DNA of 64,000 nt from Lacipirellula limnantheis (GCF_007746075.1 NZ_CP036339.1:1698856-1762855); one strand, 5' to 3'; counted from the first letter of the stretch, positions 1-8,730 are shown. Made by a program: numbers and translations. Notes: generated by a model not told the origin, from the sequence alone.

Positions 1-373
1 AAGCAAGTTCAAGTTCCGGGTTATTCGGCGCGATCTCTACTTTGGCCGTTGACTTATTCCAGTGCCAGAGCCAGCGATTGGGCGATGCCGCCGTCGTGAA
101 ATCGGGTCGCGGCATCACTTCCAGATGCAACCCCGATCCTGGCGTCATTCCACTGACGTTGAAGCCTGGGGTGATCCCCAAGGCGATGTCGCCGAGGTCT
201 TCCAGATAGGAGTCCTCATGATCGTCGAAGGCTTGTCGGACGAAGCCGAAGGCTAGCGGCAGCCCGCCGCTGACCGACAGTCGACCGTCGACGACGTTGA
301 CATGGATCGGATTGCCGTGCCCGTGGCAGACATTGGCGACTATCAGCGCGGCGCAAACGATGCCAACTCTCAT
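1..373 (-). CDS. Secreted protein of a PEP-CTERM/DUF1559 cluster, 3' end outside window
   Basis: This reading frame is open from an ATG at 373 down to base 1, so its C-terminus lies outside the window. It begins MRVGIVCAALIVANVCHGHG, a short signal peptide with likely cleavage after a VCHG-type site, and continues into an export-type sequence without cytoplasmic enzyme motifs. It starts 17 bp after the stop of the prepilin-like gene (391-1077), which itself follows a PEP-CTERM gene by 3 bp, so the three are very probably one operon. The mature start (HGHGNPIHV) resembles that of the first gene of the operon (AHGPQLQL). Function unknown; a PEP-CTERM tail may exist beyond the edge. Confidence 0.65.
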   Translation of the reverse strand, partial: MRVGIVCAALIVANVCHGHGNPIHVNVVDGRLSVSGGLPLAFGFVRQAFDDHEDSYLEDLGDIALGITPGFNVSGMTPGSGLHLEVMPRPDFTTAASPNRWLWHWNKSTAKVEIAPNNPELELA

Positions 374-390
374 GGAACACCTCATGCGCC

Positions 391-1077
391 TCACTGCGGC
401 GCTGCAAAGTTGTAATTTTCGTCGATCCACGTCAGGACTTGCTCGGCGGCAATCGTCTCGACGTGGCCATCCAAGAAGAGGTAGTTGGAGGAGTCGAAAT
501 GGCGGCGCAGCTCAACGTCGAGCTGCATCGTCTTTGTCACCAGGTTGCGTTGCATGTTGAGCGGCGTGAACCAGAGCGACGCATGGGCATGCTCGATTTC
601 AGCAGTCACCGGTTTGTCTGGATTTCGATTGGCCACCTCGAAGGCGACGATCGAGCGGTGCGTCGTCGGCACTTGCCTCAGAAATCTCACCTTGTCGGTC
701 ACTTGGTCGGCTTGGATATCGTTAATCACGTAGTCGTTGGCGAGGTAGCTGGTCCCCTTGATCGCGAGCCGTTCATCGGCTCGCGGGTCCTCGGGACAAA
801 TACGGATCGCATCGACGCTTTCCATATAAGGGGCGAGCGTATCGACCCAGCTCAAGTCGGCGGCGAAGTGGACGTTGTGGGGAAACTCCCCGTCGTGCTC
901 GTCGCAGAACCGCAAGACCGCGAGCCCGATTTGTCTCATCTGGTTCTTGCAGGCGGCAGAGCGCGCGGTCGCCCGCGCGCTCTGGACCGCTGGCAAGAGC
1001 AATGCCACTAGGGCGCCGATGATCGCGATGACGACCAGTAATTCAACGAGCGTCATCGCTTTTCGGGCTTGTTGCAT
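391..1077 (-). CDS. DUF1559-type prepilin-like protein (H-X9-DG)
   Basis: A 228-residue protein with a type IV prepilin-like N-terminus: a short basic leader, then [20 protein letters not shown], the methylation/transmembrane helix. The C-terminus carries [12 protein letters not shown], the H-X9-DG motif that defines the very large planctomycete DUF1559 group of pseudopilin-like surface proteins. Family members are thought to be exported and assembled at the cell envelope, but no substrate is known. It lies 3 bp after the PEP-CTERM gene at 1081-1884 and 17 bp before the partial secreted gene at the left edge, so the three are probably co-transcribed. Family assignment is firm; function is not. 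Confidence 0.85.
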   Translation of the reverse strand: MQQARKAMTLVELLVVIAIIGALVALLLPAVQSARATARSAACKNQMRQIGLAVLRFCDEHDGEFPHNVHFAADLSWVDTLAPYMESVDAIRICPEDPRADERLAIKGTSYLANDYVINDIQADQVTDKVRFLRQVPTTHRSIVAFEVANRNPDKPVTAEIEHAHASLWFTPLNMQRNLVTKTMQLDVELRRHFDSSNYLFLDGHVETIAAEQVLTWIDENYNFAAPQ

Positions 1078-1080
1078 CGT

Positions 1081-1884
1081 TTACGCCTCGTTGTGGCCGC
1101 GAGCATGGCGTCGAACCATTAGGCAGCCGCCGATCATTAATGCCGTTAGAGACAAACTCGCCGGCTCAGGAATCGCCGTCATTGCCTGAATGGCGCCGAC
1201 GCCGATGCCCTGTTGCTGAGCGAACGCGAACGTCGCGCTTCCTGCTTCTTCAGGGGAAACGCCCTTGGGAAGCACGAAGTAGAACGGGTCTGAGTCGTTC
1301 AGCCCCGCGGTGGAGACTTTGAGACTCAGTAGGTAGACTCCGTCGGCCAGGGCGCTCGTGTTCGAGACGCCGTCGCCGAGAAAGCGGAAGCCCATTCCTG
1401 TGTGCGACTCCTCGCTATTGACCGTCAACGGGTAGGTGATCGACGCAAACGGCCCGCTGTCAGTCGTCGTGGCGGTGAGCGGGTTGCCGCTCACCGTCTT
1501 GTACAACTGCAGTTGTGAGTCGCCCGCGTCGACGAAGCTCGCGCCGTTCCACTTTTTCAGCCCGTCGACAATGCTCGTCGTGTAGTTTCCCGTCTTGAAC
1601 GGATGGGAAGCTGCATCAACGAAGCCGACCCCTGGAGCGATGCCGGGACCCGAGCCGCTGGTTCCCGGCGGTTGCACGACCCAGATGCTCGAGACGTTCG
1701 CCACCGGCAGGACGTAGATCGACGTAGCCGGACTGACCGGCACGTACTCGTCAATCAACACTTGGCGCGTGACGATCTTGCCGGCCTCGGCCGTCAGCTG
1801 CAGCTGCGGACCGTGAGCCCAGGCCGACGAATTTGCGCCGGCAACAAGGAGGACGGCAACAACGATTAAACGAAACAAACGCAT
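1081..1884 (-). CDS. PEP-CTERM sorting-domain exported protein
   Basis: A 267-residue exported protein. Residues 1-24 form a signal peptide ending SSAWA, followed by a beta-rich, Gly/Ser/Thr-rich body. The C-terminus has the PEP-CTERM arrangement: IPEPASLSL, a hydrophobic helix, then basic residues (MVRRHARGH). In this system the tail is recognised by an exosortase-type transpeptidase in the inner membrane. It is the first gene of a probable three-gene operon with the DUF1559 protein and a second secreted protein. The roughly 170 bp upstream, before the Cys-rich gene, hold the likely promoter but no clear box. Confidence 0.85.
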   Translation of the reverse strand: MRLFRLIVVAVLLVAGANSSAWAHGPQLQLTAEAGKIVTRQVLIDEYVPVSPATSIYVLPVANVSSIWVVQPPGTSGSGPGIAPGVGFVDAASHPFKTGNYTTSIVDGLKKWNGASFVDAGDSQLQLYKTVSGNPLTATTTDSGPFASITYPLTVNSEESHTGMGFRFLGDGVSNTSALADGVYLLSLKVSTAGLNDSDPFYFVLPKGVSPEEAGSATFAFAQQQGIGVGAIQAMTAIPEPASLSLTALMIGGCLMVRRHARGHNEA

Positions 1885-2057
1885 TAGACTAAACTCCTCA
1901 AGGTTGCAGAAACATATAGGCGTGAGGGACTAACGCCCCGATAAGATCGGGCGCGCAGTGACCCTGATTCCGCCCACAACGGCCAACGACGACTGAGGAA
2001 CGCCAAGAAACGTGGACGTATCGACAGCGCGTTAGCTACGGAAGCCAAACAGTACGC

Positions 2058-2681
2058 TCAAGCTGAGAAGAGCTTGCAGCAGTCCGGCGGAGGAGTCGCC
2101 ACGTCATGGCAAGGAGAGAGATAGTTGATCTCCGCCTCAGCGGGCAGAGCCCCGAGGTCGATGACCAACGCGACGACCGCCAGTTCGGCAGGCGGCACGG
2201 ACGGAGGGAGCAGGCCAATGGAGACGCTGATGCCGCGGCACTTGAGGGCAGTCATCAAGAGGACGACCTTGCCGCTTGATCCATCAGAAGACGCGCTGGA
2301 CTCCTTTTCGCAGCAGCTGGGCGAGTCGCAAGGTTTCGCCGATTCGCTGCACGCTTGTTGTTCGGACTCGCCGGCAGCTTGCTGATCATTGCAGCAGGGG
2401 GGCTTTGCAGCGTGCGCCGACAGTTCGCGCCGTGCCGCGGCAACGACAAAGATCGGCACTTTTACCCCATTTTTCTCGGCCCAAACGATCTTCTGGGCAT
2501 TCGAGAAGCAACAGCAATCGCGCCAACAGCTCTCGGCGTCGGGGCAGCCGCAAACGCAGTCCTGGCAAGGAAACGCCTCACCTGTGCGAACGGCGCGCTG
2601 GCTCGACAGCGGCACGCCAAGCGAGCCGATCATGACCGTCATCGCGGCCATCCAAGTCGTTAGTCGTTGCTGCCGACTCAA
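2058..2681 (-). CDS. Cysteine-rich exported protein
   Basis: A 207-residue protein with an N-terminal hydrophobic export segment (residues about 10-27) followed by a dense cysteine cluster (CQDCVCGCPDAESCWRDCCC) and the phrase FSNAQKIVWAEKNGVKVP. A second Cys-rich, Ser-rich stretch (residues about 95-125) and a hydrophobic helix near 135-170 follow. I associate the CW..CCC..N..KI.WA..NGV pattern with a planctomycete family often found near metal-transport genes, but this is from memory and no metal genes are visible here. Metal binding in the periplasm is a reasonable guess. It diverges from oxyR across a 234-bp gap, so control by OxyR is possible but not shown. Confidence 0.6.
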   Translation of the reverse strand: MSRQQRLTTWMAAMTVMIGSLGVPLSSQRAVRTGEAFPCQDCVCGCPDAESCWRDCCCFSNAQKIVWAEKNGVKVPIFVVAAARRELSAHAAKPPCCNDQQAAGESEQQACSESAKPCDSPSCCEKESSASSDGSSGKVVLLMTALKCRGISVSIGLLPPSVPPAELAVVALVIDLGALPAEAEINYLSPCHDVATPPPDCCKLFSA

Positions 2682-2915
2682 GAGAAAACCCTCTGGTCGG
2701 TCCGGCGCGGAGGCGGCGGACCAACCAAAGAGTATAAGCAGTATCGCCGCCGGTGCGAAGCGGCAGCTGAGTCGAAATTAACGAATGAGATGGCAAACCA
2801 GAGATCGTTGGACCCGTGGCGCTTCAAGGCCGGCCCCCCTCTTGTTTCAGTAAGCGAGCGAGATAGTATTGATAGGGTAAAGTGCTTGTCTTTTTGTGGA
2901 TGAGATTTTTGTGCT

Positions 2916-3809
2916 ATGGAACTTCATCAGCTCAGATACTTTGTCGCGGTCGCCGAACTGCAAAGCTTTACCCGCGCCGCCGAGAAGTGCGACGTCGCGC
3001 AGCCATCGCTCAGCCAGCAGATTATCAAGCTGGAGAAGGAGTTGCGACATCCGCTCTTCGAGCGGCTGGGGCGGACGATTCGCCTGACCGATGCGGGGCG
3101 GGCGCTCTACGATCAGGCCGTCGGCGTGCTGGCGGGGGTCGACGAAATTCGTGACCGAGTAACGGCGGCGACTGATCCCCATCGCGGCACGGTGGCGATC
3201 GGGGCGATCCCGACGATTGCTCCCTACCTGTTGCCGCCGCTGCTGAAGTCATTCGCCAAGAGGTTTCCGAAGGCAAGGCTCGCGCTGCGTGAGAACCTCA
3301 CTGATGGGGTGATACGCTCCTGCCTGGCGGGCGAGGTCGACGTTGGCGTGATCGCATCTCCCGTGGCGAGCGACCTGCTTCACAGTGAGCCGTTGTTTAC
3401 CGAGCCGCTACTGTTGGCGATGCCGGCGAACCACCGACTCGTGAAGAAGCGGACGGTGACGCTCCAAGACCTCGCCGAGGAACCGTTCGTGCTCATGAGC
3501 GAACTCCATTGCCTGGGCGACCAGATCGTCGGATTCTGTCGTCAGCAGGGCTACTCGCCGGTGGTGCGATGCCAAGGCGTACAGTTGCTGACGATCCAAG
3601 AACTAGTAGCCCAGGGGCATGGAGTATCGCTCATCCCTGCAATGGCCCACGAGATGGATCGAGGCCGGCGTTGCGAATATCGCGGCCTGGCCGAGCCGAC
3701 GCCGACGCGGAAGATTCACCTCATTTGGCACAAGGATCGTTACCAATCGCCGGTGGTGAAAGAGTTCATTCGCACGCTGCGCGACCACGCCGCGAAGAAT
3801 ATTCAGTAG
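2916..3809 (+). CDS. oxyR: OxyR-type LysR regulator with both redox cysteines
   Basis: A 297-residue LysR-family regulator. Residues 1-60 are the winged helix-turn-helix (MELHQLRYFVAVAELQSFTR, then ..QPSLSQQI..LE..L). The effector domain contains HCLGDQIVGFC, placing cysteines at residues 199 and 208, exactly the two positions that form the peroxide-sensing disulfide in E. coli OxyR. It should therefore activate peroxide-defence genes when oxidised. No catalase or peroxiredoxin lies beside it. It is divergent from the Cys-rich exported gene; the 234 bp between them is the natural place for an OxyR-bound operator. The family is certain, and the OxyR subtype is strongly supported by the Cys spacing. 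Confidence 0.9.
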   Translation: MELHQLRYFVAVAELQSFTRAAEKCDVAQPSLSQQIIKLEKELRHPLFERLGRTIRLTDAGRALYDQAVGVLAGVDEIRDRVTAATDPHRGTVAIGAIPTIAPYLLPPLLKSFAKRFPKARLALRENLTDGVIRSCLAGEVDVGVIASPVASDLLHSEPLFTEPLLLAMPANHRLVKKRTVTLQDLAEEPFVLMSELHCLGDQIVGFCRQQGYSPVVRCQGVQLLTIQELVAQGHGVSLIPAMAHEMDRGRRCEYRGLAEPTPTRKIHLIWHKDRYQSPVVKEFIRTLRDHAAKNIQ

Positions 3810-3895
3810 CGCGCGCGATCGTCACCATCGCTTCAGCCCCCGCTTCGTAAGCGAATTCAACTGCCGTCGTTCTCGAAATGCCTAGCCGCTAACGA

Positions 3896-3982
3896 ATTAA
3901 CCACGGAGAGCACAGAGGAAGAATTGGGGCGTTTGCTCTTTTTCGTCTTCTCTCTGTGGCCTCTGTGTTCTCTGTGGTTAAT
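3896..3982. repeat. Inverted repeat (ACCACGGAG-type dispersed palindrome)
   Basis: Left arm TTAACCACGGAGAGCACAGA (3898-3917) pairs with right arm TCTGTGTTCTCTGTGGTTAA (3963-3982) with two mismatches. A third near-copy of the arm (CTCTCTGTGGCCTCTGTG) lies just before the right arm. This ACCACGGAG motif is a dispersed repeat type I recognise from many genomes. It sits between two convergent genes (oxyR and the ATP-grasp gene) and could act as a bidirectional terminator-like hairpin, although no T-run follows. Confidence 0.7.
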
Positions 3983-4049
3983 GCGATTGATGACGGCTAT
4001 TGAATAAGCTGCTCCGACGGGGGCAGCAATCAGGCTATCGCGATCACAA

Positions 4050-5357
4050 TTACGAGACTAACAGCTCCGTTGAGACCTTGCCGTGCTTCAGAAACACGGC
4101 AAGCGGGTAGAGCAGGCCGAGCGCCGGCAGCGGGTCGTGCCACGCCCAGATGTCGGAGACGGTGTGGCCATGGTCGCGGAAGAGCTTCCGGGCGAGCTCG
4201 AGGCGCCCCTTCACGTCGACGCCTTGCTCCAGCCGGCCGACGAAATCTTTCACTGCTTGCATCCGCTGGCCATTGCCGAACTCGCTGCGCATCTGCTCGA
4301 ACGACTCGCGCATCGTGGCCAGTTGGCGGTCGTCTTGGATAATCTCGGTGAGAGTGGCGAGGAGCGAGACGACCGGCGTTTCGGTTTTGATCGTCGGATC
4401 GCCCGGTTCGATCGGCGGGATCTTGCCGTCGAGAGCGAGCCGGTAGAGTAGCCAGGGATAGTCCCACCCCGAGGCGACCGACTGGGTCAGCCCGCCCCAA
4501 AAGCGGGGATTCACTTCGATGAGCTGCGGCGTCGGGGACTGGCCGTCCCAGCGGAAATCGATCTCAGCGACGCCATGCCACTTCAAGCTGGCCAGCAGCG
4601 TGGCGCCAGTCTGCTCCATCGCCGGTTCGCTGACCGTTTCGCGCAACACGCCGGTGCCGCTCCGCACCGGGTAGGTGCGGATGTTGTGGTAGGTCATCGT
4701 CGTGGCAAGCGCGCCATGATTGAAGAGGAACGTCGCGCAGTAGTCTTCGCCAGGGACGGAAGCTTGCAGCAGCGGGATGGCGTCATTGCCCAAGCTGTAG
4801 CGATGGATGAACTCTTCGCACGCGTGGATCGCTTCGGCGGAGTTCATTACCCGTTTGACGCCGACGGCGGCGGCGGACCGACGGACTTTTACGAACGCCG
4901 GATAGTTGAAGCCGACGGCCCGCCCACGAAACTCTTCGAGCGAATCGGCGACGATTGTCTCCGGGATCGGCAGGCCGCGCTGCTGGCAGAGGCGGGCGAG
5001 CGTCCCCTTATCGTCGACCTGCATGATCTGTTCGATCGTCGGGATGGCGAACTTGATCAGCGGCTCAAAACGAGCTCGGTTCGCCGAGATGAGATATGTC
5101 TCCTTGTGGAACGGCATCAGGACGTATTCTTCACCCGCGACGCGATTCTTACGGATCACTTCTTCGAGCTTGTCGAGAAACCCGTCGGGATTGTCGTCGG
5201 GGTTGGGGTAGAGAAAATTCTCGATCGTGTAGCGCGAAAAGCTGGTGGGCGAGCAGCGGTATTCGTCGCCGGCGATGATCTGCACGCCGCGGCGGCCGAG
5301 GCTGCGGGCGGCGGCGAGGGCGTTCCAGCCGCGGGCGAAGGTGAGAATGGCTTTCAT
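4050..5357 (-). CDS. ATP-grasp superfamily ligase-like protein
   Basis: A 435-residue protein starting MKAILTFARGWNALAAARSL, a Rossmann-like pre-ATP-grasp domain. The ATP-grasp core follows: YPAFVKVRRSAAAVGV (nucleotide-binding lysine and loop), then EIDFRWDG and LIEVNPRFWGG, the metal-binding Glu/Asn pair typical of carbamoyl-phosphate-synthase-like and carboxylate-amine ligases. The last 100 residues form a family-specific tail. Such enzymes join a carboxylate to an amine using ATP through an acyl-phosphate. The substrate cannot be read from the sequence and there is no pathway context. The fold assignment is firm. Confidence 0.8.
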   Translation of the reverse strand: MKAILTFARGWNALAAARSLGRRGVQIIAGDEYRCSPTSFSRYTIENFLYPNPDDNPDGFLDKLEEVIRKNRVAGEEYVLMPFHKETYLISANRARFEPLIKFAIPTIEQIMQVDDKGTLARLCQQRGLPIPETIVADSLEEFRGRAVGFNYPAFVKVRRSAAAVGVKRVMNSAEAIHACEEFIHRYSLGNDAIPLLQASVPGEDYCATFLFNHGALATTMTYHNIRTYPVRSGTGVLRETVSEPAMEQTGATLLASLKWHGVAEIDFRWDGQSPTPQLIEVNPRFWGGLTQSVASGWDYPWLLYRLALDGKIPPIEPGDPTIKTETPVVSLLATLTEIIQDDRQLATMRESFEQMRSEFGNGQRMQAVKDFVGRLEQGVDVKGRLELARKLFRDHGHTVSDIWAWHDPLPALGLLYPLAVFLKHGKVSTELLVS

Positions 5358-5433
5358 CTTGTTCTCTTCGACTTTTTAGCGTGCTCGTTGTGCCATCGAG
5401 GTTTGCTTTCACACCGTAGGGTCTGAAACGATC

Positions 5434-5850
5434 TTGGCGCCCAGTCTCTCGAAAGGATGGACAGAATCAAAGGACTCGCTGATCGAGAGGGTTAGTGGAG
5501 TGCCCCCCCGTGACGAACGGGGCGGCCGGGATGGGGACGAGATCGGCGTGCCGCGGATCCACGATACGGCGACGCTGTTGCACCAGTTCATCAAGCTGTG
5601 GGAGCGTCGCAGGCCGGCGGTGCGGGCGATCAAGAAGGTCGACGTGGTCGTCGGCGGGTTGAAGCCGGCGACCGAGGTGTCGCGGCCGCTCATCGAGGAA
5701 TTCGACAAGCTCGCGCGGGCGTCGAAGGCGGTCGACGCGATCAACCTGCGGTGGGGGGCGGCGAAGGTTTACTTCGCCCCGATGCACATCTGCCGGCAGG
5801 CGATGGAGAACAAGATTGCGTTTGGGCGGATGCGGGATGCGAGCGATTGA
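5434..5850 (+). pseudogene. C-terminal fragment of a Y-family (DinB/UmuC-like) DNA polymerase
   Basis: An open frame of 138 codons. From about residue 43 it resembles the end of Y-family translesion polymerases: a little-finger segment (..VVVGGLKPATEVSRPLIEE), then FDKLARASKAVDAINLRWG, AAKVYFAP and a final KIAFGRMRD, matching the usual AVDAINxRYGxxTVYFG...KIAFxRIP ending. The palm and fingers carrying the catalytic acidic residues are missing and the first 40 residues are unrelated, so this is most likely a truncated remnant. It abuts another broken gene (5869-6559), so the neighbourhood appears to be decaying. The identification rests on motif memory, not an alignment. Confidence 0.5.
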
Positions 5851-5868
5851 GATAAGATACTTCGTGCA

Positions 5869-6559
5869 ATGGTGCGGATTGCGTGTGATTGCGGATTATC
5901 TCAGAGGGCTCAGATGCATCGATCTAGCGATGAAGTTGCCATTCAAGCAATCATTTTCGGAACGCTTGGCTTTCGGGCATCTCTAGAAGTGACCGAGCAT
6001 CCACGAAGTAGCGAGATTTGTTCACGGTTGCTGCCTTGGCTCGAACAATTAAACCTTGGCGACCATGTTGAAGAATTTCATCGCGAGATTCTGAACACGC
6101 CACACGGCGAGTTACCGCAAGAATTCGAGACAGAAGCAGTTTGGCGAGGAGAGGCTGCTTATTTCTTGGGATGGGCGATTCAACTATTCGACAAACCACA
6201 CCACACGATGTTCATTGATCCCGGAGTGTTGACAGACGATCTCAGGTTGCTTCAGCCGAACGTCAACGAATTGATTTCAAGTGCCCGGCTACGCCCGCAA
6301 AAAGGAGATCGACGATTACTGTGCGTTCTGCCTTACGGTGAGGAATCAGGTTCAGTTTGGGGCGATTCAAACGAAGGGGCAAGAATCTCTTAATCGTGCA
6401 TACCAATTGAGACTAGCCGAACTCGGACTGAGCGAAGCTTTTCATCGGCTTAAGCCAAGTGAGGTAGAAGCAGTGATTTCTTCCTCAGCGAGAGACATTA
6501 GGGGACTATACGTCGTGCGAAGCTTATCAGCCGAGTGGCTGCTCAGCAAAGAAGAGTGA
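5869..6559 (+). pseudogene. DUF4272-like protein, interrupted by a frameshift
   Basis: Two overlapping frames (5869-6393 and 6281-6559) read as one protein if the frame changes near an A5 run at 6299-6303. The upstream part contains EAVWRGEAAYFLGWAIQLFD and ends SARLRP; the downstream part resumes with KEIDDYCAFCLTVRNQVQF. Together they give the W..EA..LLWAL and LRP.EEI patterns I associate with DUF4272 proteins of unknown function. Continuity needs a +1 shift, i.e. one extra base. It could be a true pseudogene, a sequencing error or, less likely, programmed frameshifting. Codon use is AT-richer than the neighbours, consistent with acquired DNA. Confidence 0.55.
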
Positions 6560-6599
6560 CAAGCACATCCCCGATTGAACATCCCGCTTTATGCGGGTG

Positions 6600-6625
6600 C
6601 TCGCCCATATGAAGAAATGGGCGAG
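6600..6625 (-). terminator. Hairpin downstream of tRNA-Pro
   Basis: CTCGCCCAT (6600-6608) and ATGGGCGAG (6617-6625) form a perfect 9-bp stem just downstream of the minus-strand tRNA-Pro. A smaller stem, CCCGC..GCGGG, lies at 6583-6597. No T-run follows, so this may be a processing or termination hairpin; it could equally serve the broken plus-strand gene that ends at 6559. Confidence 0.4.
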
Positions 6626-6632
6626 ATGCAAG

Positions 6633-6707
6633 TCGGGGCGACAGGATTCGAACCTGCGACCTCCTGGTCCCAAACCAGGCGCTCTAGCCAAGCTGAGCTA
6701 CGCCCCG
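6633..6707 (-). tRNA. tRNA-Pro (TGG)
   Basis: On the minus strand a full 75-nt cloverleaf can be drawn: acceptor CGGGGCG/CGCCCCG, D-stem GCTC/GAGC, anticodon stem CCTGG/CCAGG with loop TTTGGGA (anticodon TGG, proline), and T-arm GCAGG-TTCGAAT-CCTGT. The discriminator base is A and CCA is not encoded. Confidence 0.95.
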
Positions 6708-6831
6708 AATTTCGCAATCCCGTATGGTAGCCAGCCGGGCGGGGGAGGGCAACGCGGGGTGGACGGGGTAGGGGTGGCCTAGCGATTGTTCACGCTAGTA
6801 CGGCGGGCTGGCCGGACCCCTCGGAGTACCT

Positions 6832-6882
6832 CGGGGTGACAGGTTCGGCGGGGTGACAGGTTCGGCGGGTTGACAGGTTCGG
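6832..6882. repeat. Three tandem 17-bp repeats
   Basis: Unit CGGGGTGACAGGTTCGG at 6832-6848 and 6849-6865, and CGGGTTGACAGGTTCGG (one change) at 6866-6882. They lie between tRNA-Pro and the parB terminator, in otherwise gene-free sequence. No function is evident. Confidence 0.85.
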
Positions 6883-6889
6883 CCGTTGC

Positions 6890-6928
6890 GGCAACAAAAA
6901 AGGCGGGGGCGAACTGCTTCGCCCCCGC
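6890..6928 (-). terminator. Intrinsic terminator of parAB
   Basis: GCGGGGGCGAA (6903-6913) pairs perfectly with TTCGCCCCCGC (6918-6928) around a 4-nt loop. On the minus strand the stem is followed by CCTTTTTT, so it is a strong rho-independent terminator about 40 bp after parB. A weaker T-run also follows on the plus strand. Confidence 0.85.
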
Positions 6929-6965
6929 TTTGATTCTGGGGAAATCGTCGAACTCGAACCGTCGC

Positions 6966-7991
6966 CTAAAACGTCCCGGTCTGTTGCGGCGCCGATTGCT
7001 GGCTCAGGCTCGACCGCAACCGATCGAACTCTTCATGGCTGGCGAAGTGGATCGTGATCCGGCCGCGGCCTTTGGCCGACTGCTTGATCTCGACCTTCGC
7101 GCCCATGGCCAGCGACAGCTGTTCTTCCATGTCGCGGATGTGCTGCCCCGGCTGCAGCGGCGAGGGGCGGCTGTTGCCTTCGGCGTCGACGATCGACAGC
7201 GGCTCGCCGTCGGTGCGGCGGATGTGTTCGGAGACGGCTTGCTCGACGGCGCGAACCGACAGCGATTCTTTCTGAATTCGACGAGCGAATTCCATTTGCT
7301 CGTGCTCGTCGCCCAGTGGCAACAAGGCGCGGGCATGGCCGGCGGTGAGGTCGCCGCGGCAGAGCATCGCCTTCACTTCTTCGGGAAGTTCGAGCAGGCG
7401 CAGCAGGTTGGCGACCGTCGAGCGATCGATGCTCACGCGGTTCGCAACCTCTTCCTGCGTGCAGCTGTACTCATCCATGTACCGTTTGAACGAGGCGGCC
7501 TTTTCGATCGGGTTGAGGTCTTTGCGCTGGACGTTTTCGACGATGGCCAGCTCGGCCATCTGCTGATCGGGGACTTCTCGGATCTGAACGGGGACCCGTT
7601 CCCACCCAGCCATCTGAGCGGCGCGGAGGCGGCGTTCGCCGGCGATCAGTTGGTACCGCCCGTTGAAGGGACGGACGATGATCGGCTGCAGAAAGCCGTG
7701 GGTGCGGATGCTATCACAGAGGTCCGCGATCTCGGCTTCGTCGAAGCTGGTGCGCGGCTGGTAAGGATTGCGGTCGATCGAGACGAGCCCCAGCCACTGC
7801 TGGCCGTCGGCCGAGCGGGTGACGTTCTCGTCGGTGCTAGCATGCGACTGATAGCTTCCCGAGTCGAATTGGGGCGCCGCTTCGAATGATTCGTATTGTT
7901 GTTCCCCGACAGGGGCATCCTGCGATTGAGCTTCGAAGCTGCGGCCCAACAACGCTTCCAACCCCCGGCCCAAACGACGTTCCTTAGACAC
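6966..7991 (-). CDS. parB: Chromosome-partition protein ParB
   Basis: A 341-residue ParB/Spo0J homologue. A GTG start at 7991 is chosen because it gives the classic beginning VSKERRLGRGLEALLGR; a longer upstream frame is only parA sequence read out of frame. The N-terminal CTPase domain has NPYQPR (75-80), LQPIIVRP and the GERR box (GERRLRAA, residues 118-125); a central helix-turn-helix (EVANRVSIDRSTVANLLRLL) binds parS, and a C-terminal dimerisation domain follows. The start overlaps the parA stop by 8 bp, indicating translational coupling. Three parS sites lie about 1.8-1.9 kb upstream of its start. It should load at parS, spread, and act with ParA in origin segregation. Confidence 0.95.
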   Translation of the reverse strand: MSKERRLGRGLEALLGRSFEAQSQDAPVGEQQYESFEAAPQFDSGSYQSHASTDENVTRSADGQQWLGLVSIDRNPYQPRTSFDEAEIADLCDSIRTHGFLQPIIVRPFNGRYQLIAGERRLRAAQMAGWERVPVQIREVPDQQMAELAIVENVQRKDLNPIEKAASFKRYMDEYSCTQEEVANRVSIDRSTVANLLRLLELPEEVKAMLCRGDLTAGHARALLPLGDEHEQMEFARRIQKESLSVRAVEQAVSEHIRRTDGEPLSIVDAEGNSRPSPLQPGQHIRDMEEQLSLAMGAKVEIKQSAKGRGRITIHFASHEEFDRLRSSLSQQSAPQQTGTF

Positions 7992-8730
7992 GCTCCAGTA
8001 CCTCCTGACAGAGTTCCACGTAGGCGCGAGCCCCCCGCGATCGCGGAGCGTAGTCGATGACCGACTGTCCGTGGCTGGGCGCCTCGGAGACGGCTGCATC
8101 CCGTGGAATCACGGTTGAATAGACGATCCCCCCGAAGAAGTCCCGCACCTCCCGATCGACCTCGGACGTAAGCTCCAAGGTCGCGTCGTACATGGTGAGG
8201 AGAATTCCCCCGAACTGTAATCGGCTATTCGACCGGCCAATCACTTGTTTGATTACCTCGATCATTTGGGTGAGACCCTCCATCGCGAAATATTCGCACT
8301 GGATCGGCATGAGGACTTCGCTAGCACTGGCGAGCGCGGTACGCGTCAGTGCGCCGACGGAGGGGGGACAATCTATTAGCACCGAGTCGAATGACCCCAG
8401 ACTTCCCGAAAGGTGGGTTGCTAGCATCAGCGAGCGCGAGTCGGAGGAGTTGGCCAGAGCGTCGACGTCTTCAAAGCTGCGCGCGCCGGGGAGGAGCGAG
8501 AGGTTGGGGAGGTAGGTTTCTTTGAACGACTCCCGTAGCGGCCGGGAATCGACTAGTGCATGGCGGGCGTCGGGAATGAGGCCGAGGCCCGTCGTGGCGT
8601 TGCACTGGGGGTCGAGATCAACCAGCAGCGTGCGGTCGCCGGCCATGGCGATCGCGCATGCCAAGTTGAGGGCGGTCGTCGTTTTGCCGACGCCCCCTTT
8701 CTGGTTCGCGATGCAGATGACGCGGGGCAT
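7984..8730 (-). CDS. parA: Chromosome-partition ATPase ParA/Soj
   Basis: A 248-residue P-loop ATPase of the ParA/MinD class. It starts MPRVICIANQKGGVGKTT, with the deviant Walker A KGGVGKTT at residues 11-18 and the signature lysine. DLDPQCNATTG (Walker A') and VLIDCPPSVGALT (Walker B) follow. There is no N-terminal DNA-binding extension, which fits chromosomal Soj-type ParA rather than plasmid type Ia. It overlaps parB by 8 bp. Nucleoid-bound ParA moves ParB-parS complexes. The usual neighbours gidA, gidB and rnpA are not in the window, although three parS sites are close by. Confidence 0.95.
   Translation of the reverse strand: MPRVICIANQKGGVGKTTTALNLACAIAMAGDRTLLVDLDPQCNATTGLGLIPDARHALVDSRPLRESFKETYLPNLSLLPGARSFEDVDALANSSDSRSLMLATHLSGSLGSFDSVLIDCPPSVGALTRTALASASEVLMPIQCEYFAMEGLTQMIEVIKQVIGRSNSRLQFGGILLTMYDATLELTSEVDREVRDFFGGIVYSTVIPRDAAVSEAPSHGQSVIDYAPRSRGARAYVELCQEVLERV

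Noticed and set aside
6832-6882. CRISPR array
   Set aside because: The 17-bp units are directly adjacent with no spacers, and there are no cas genes.
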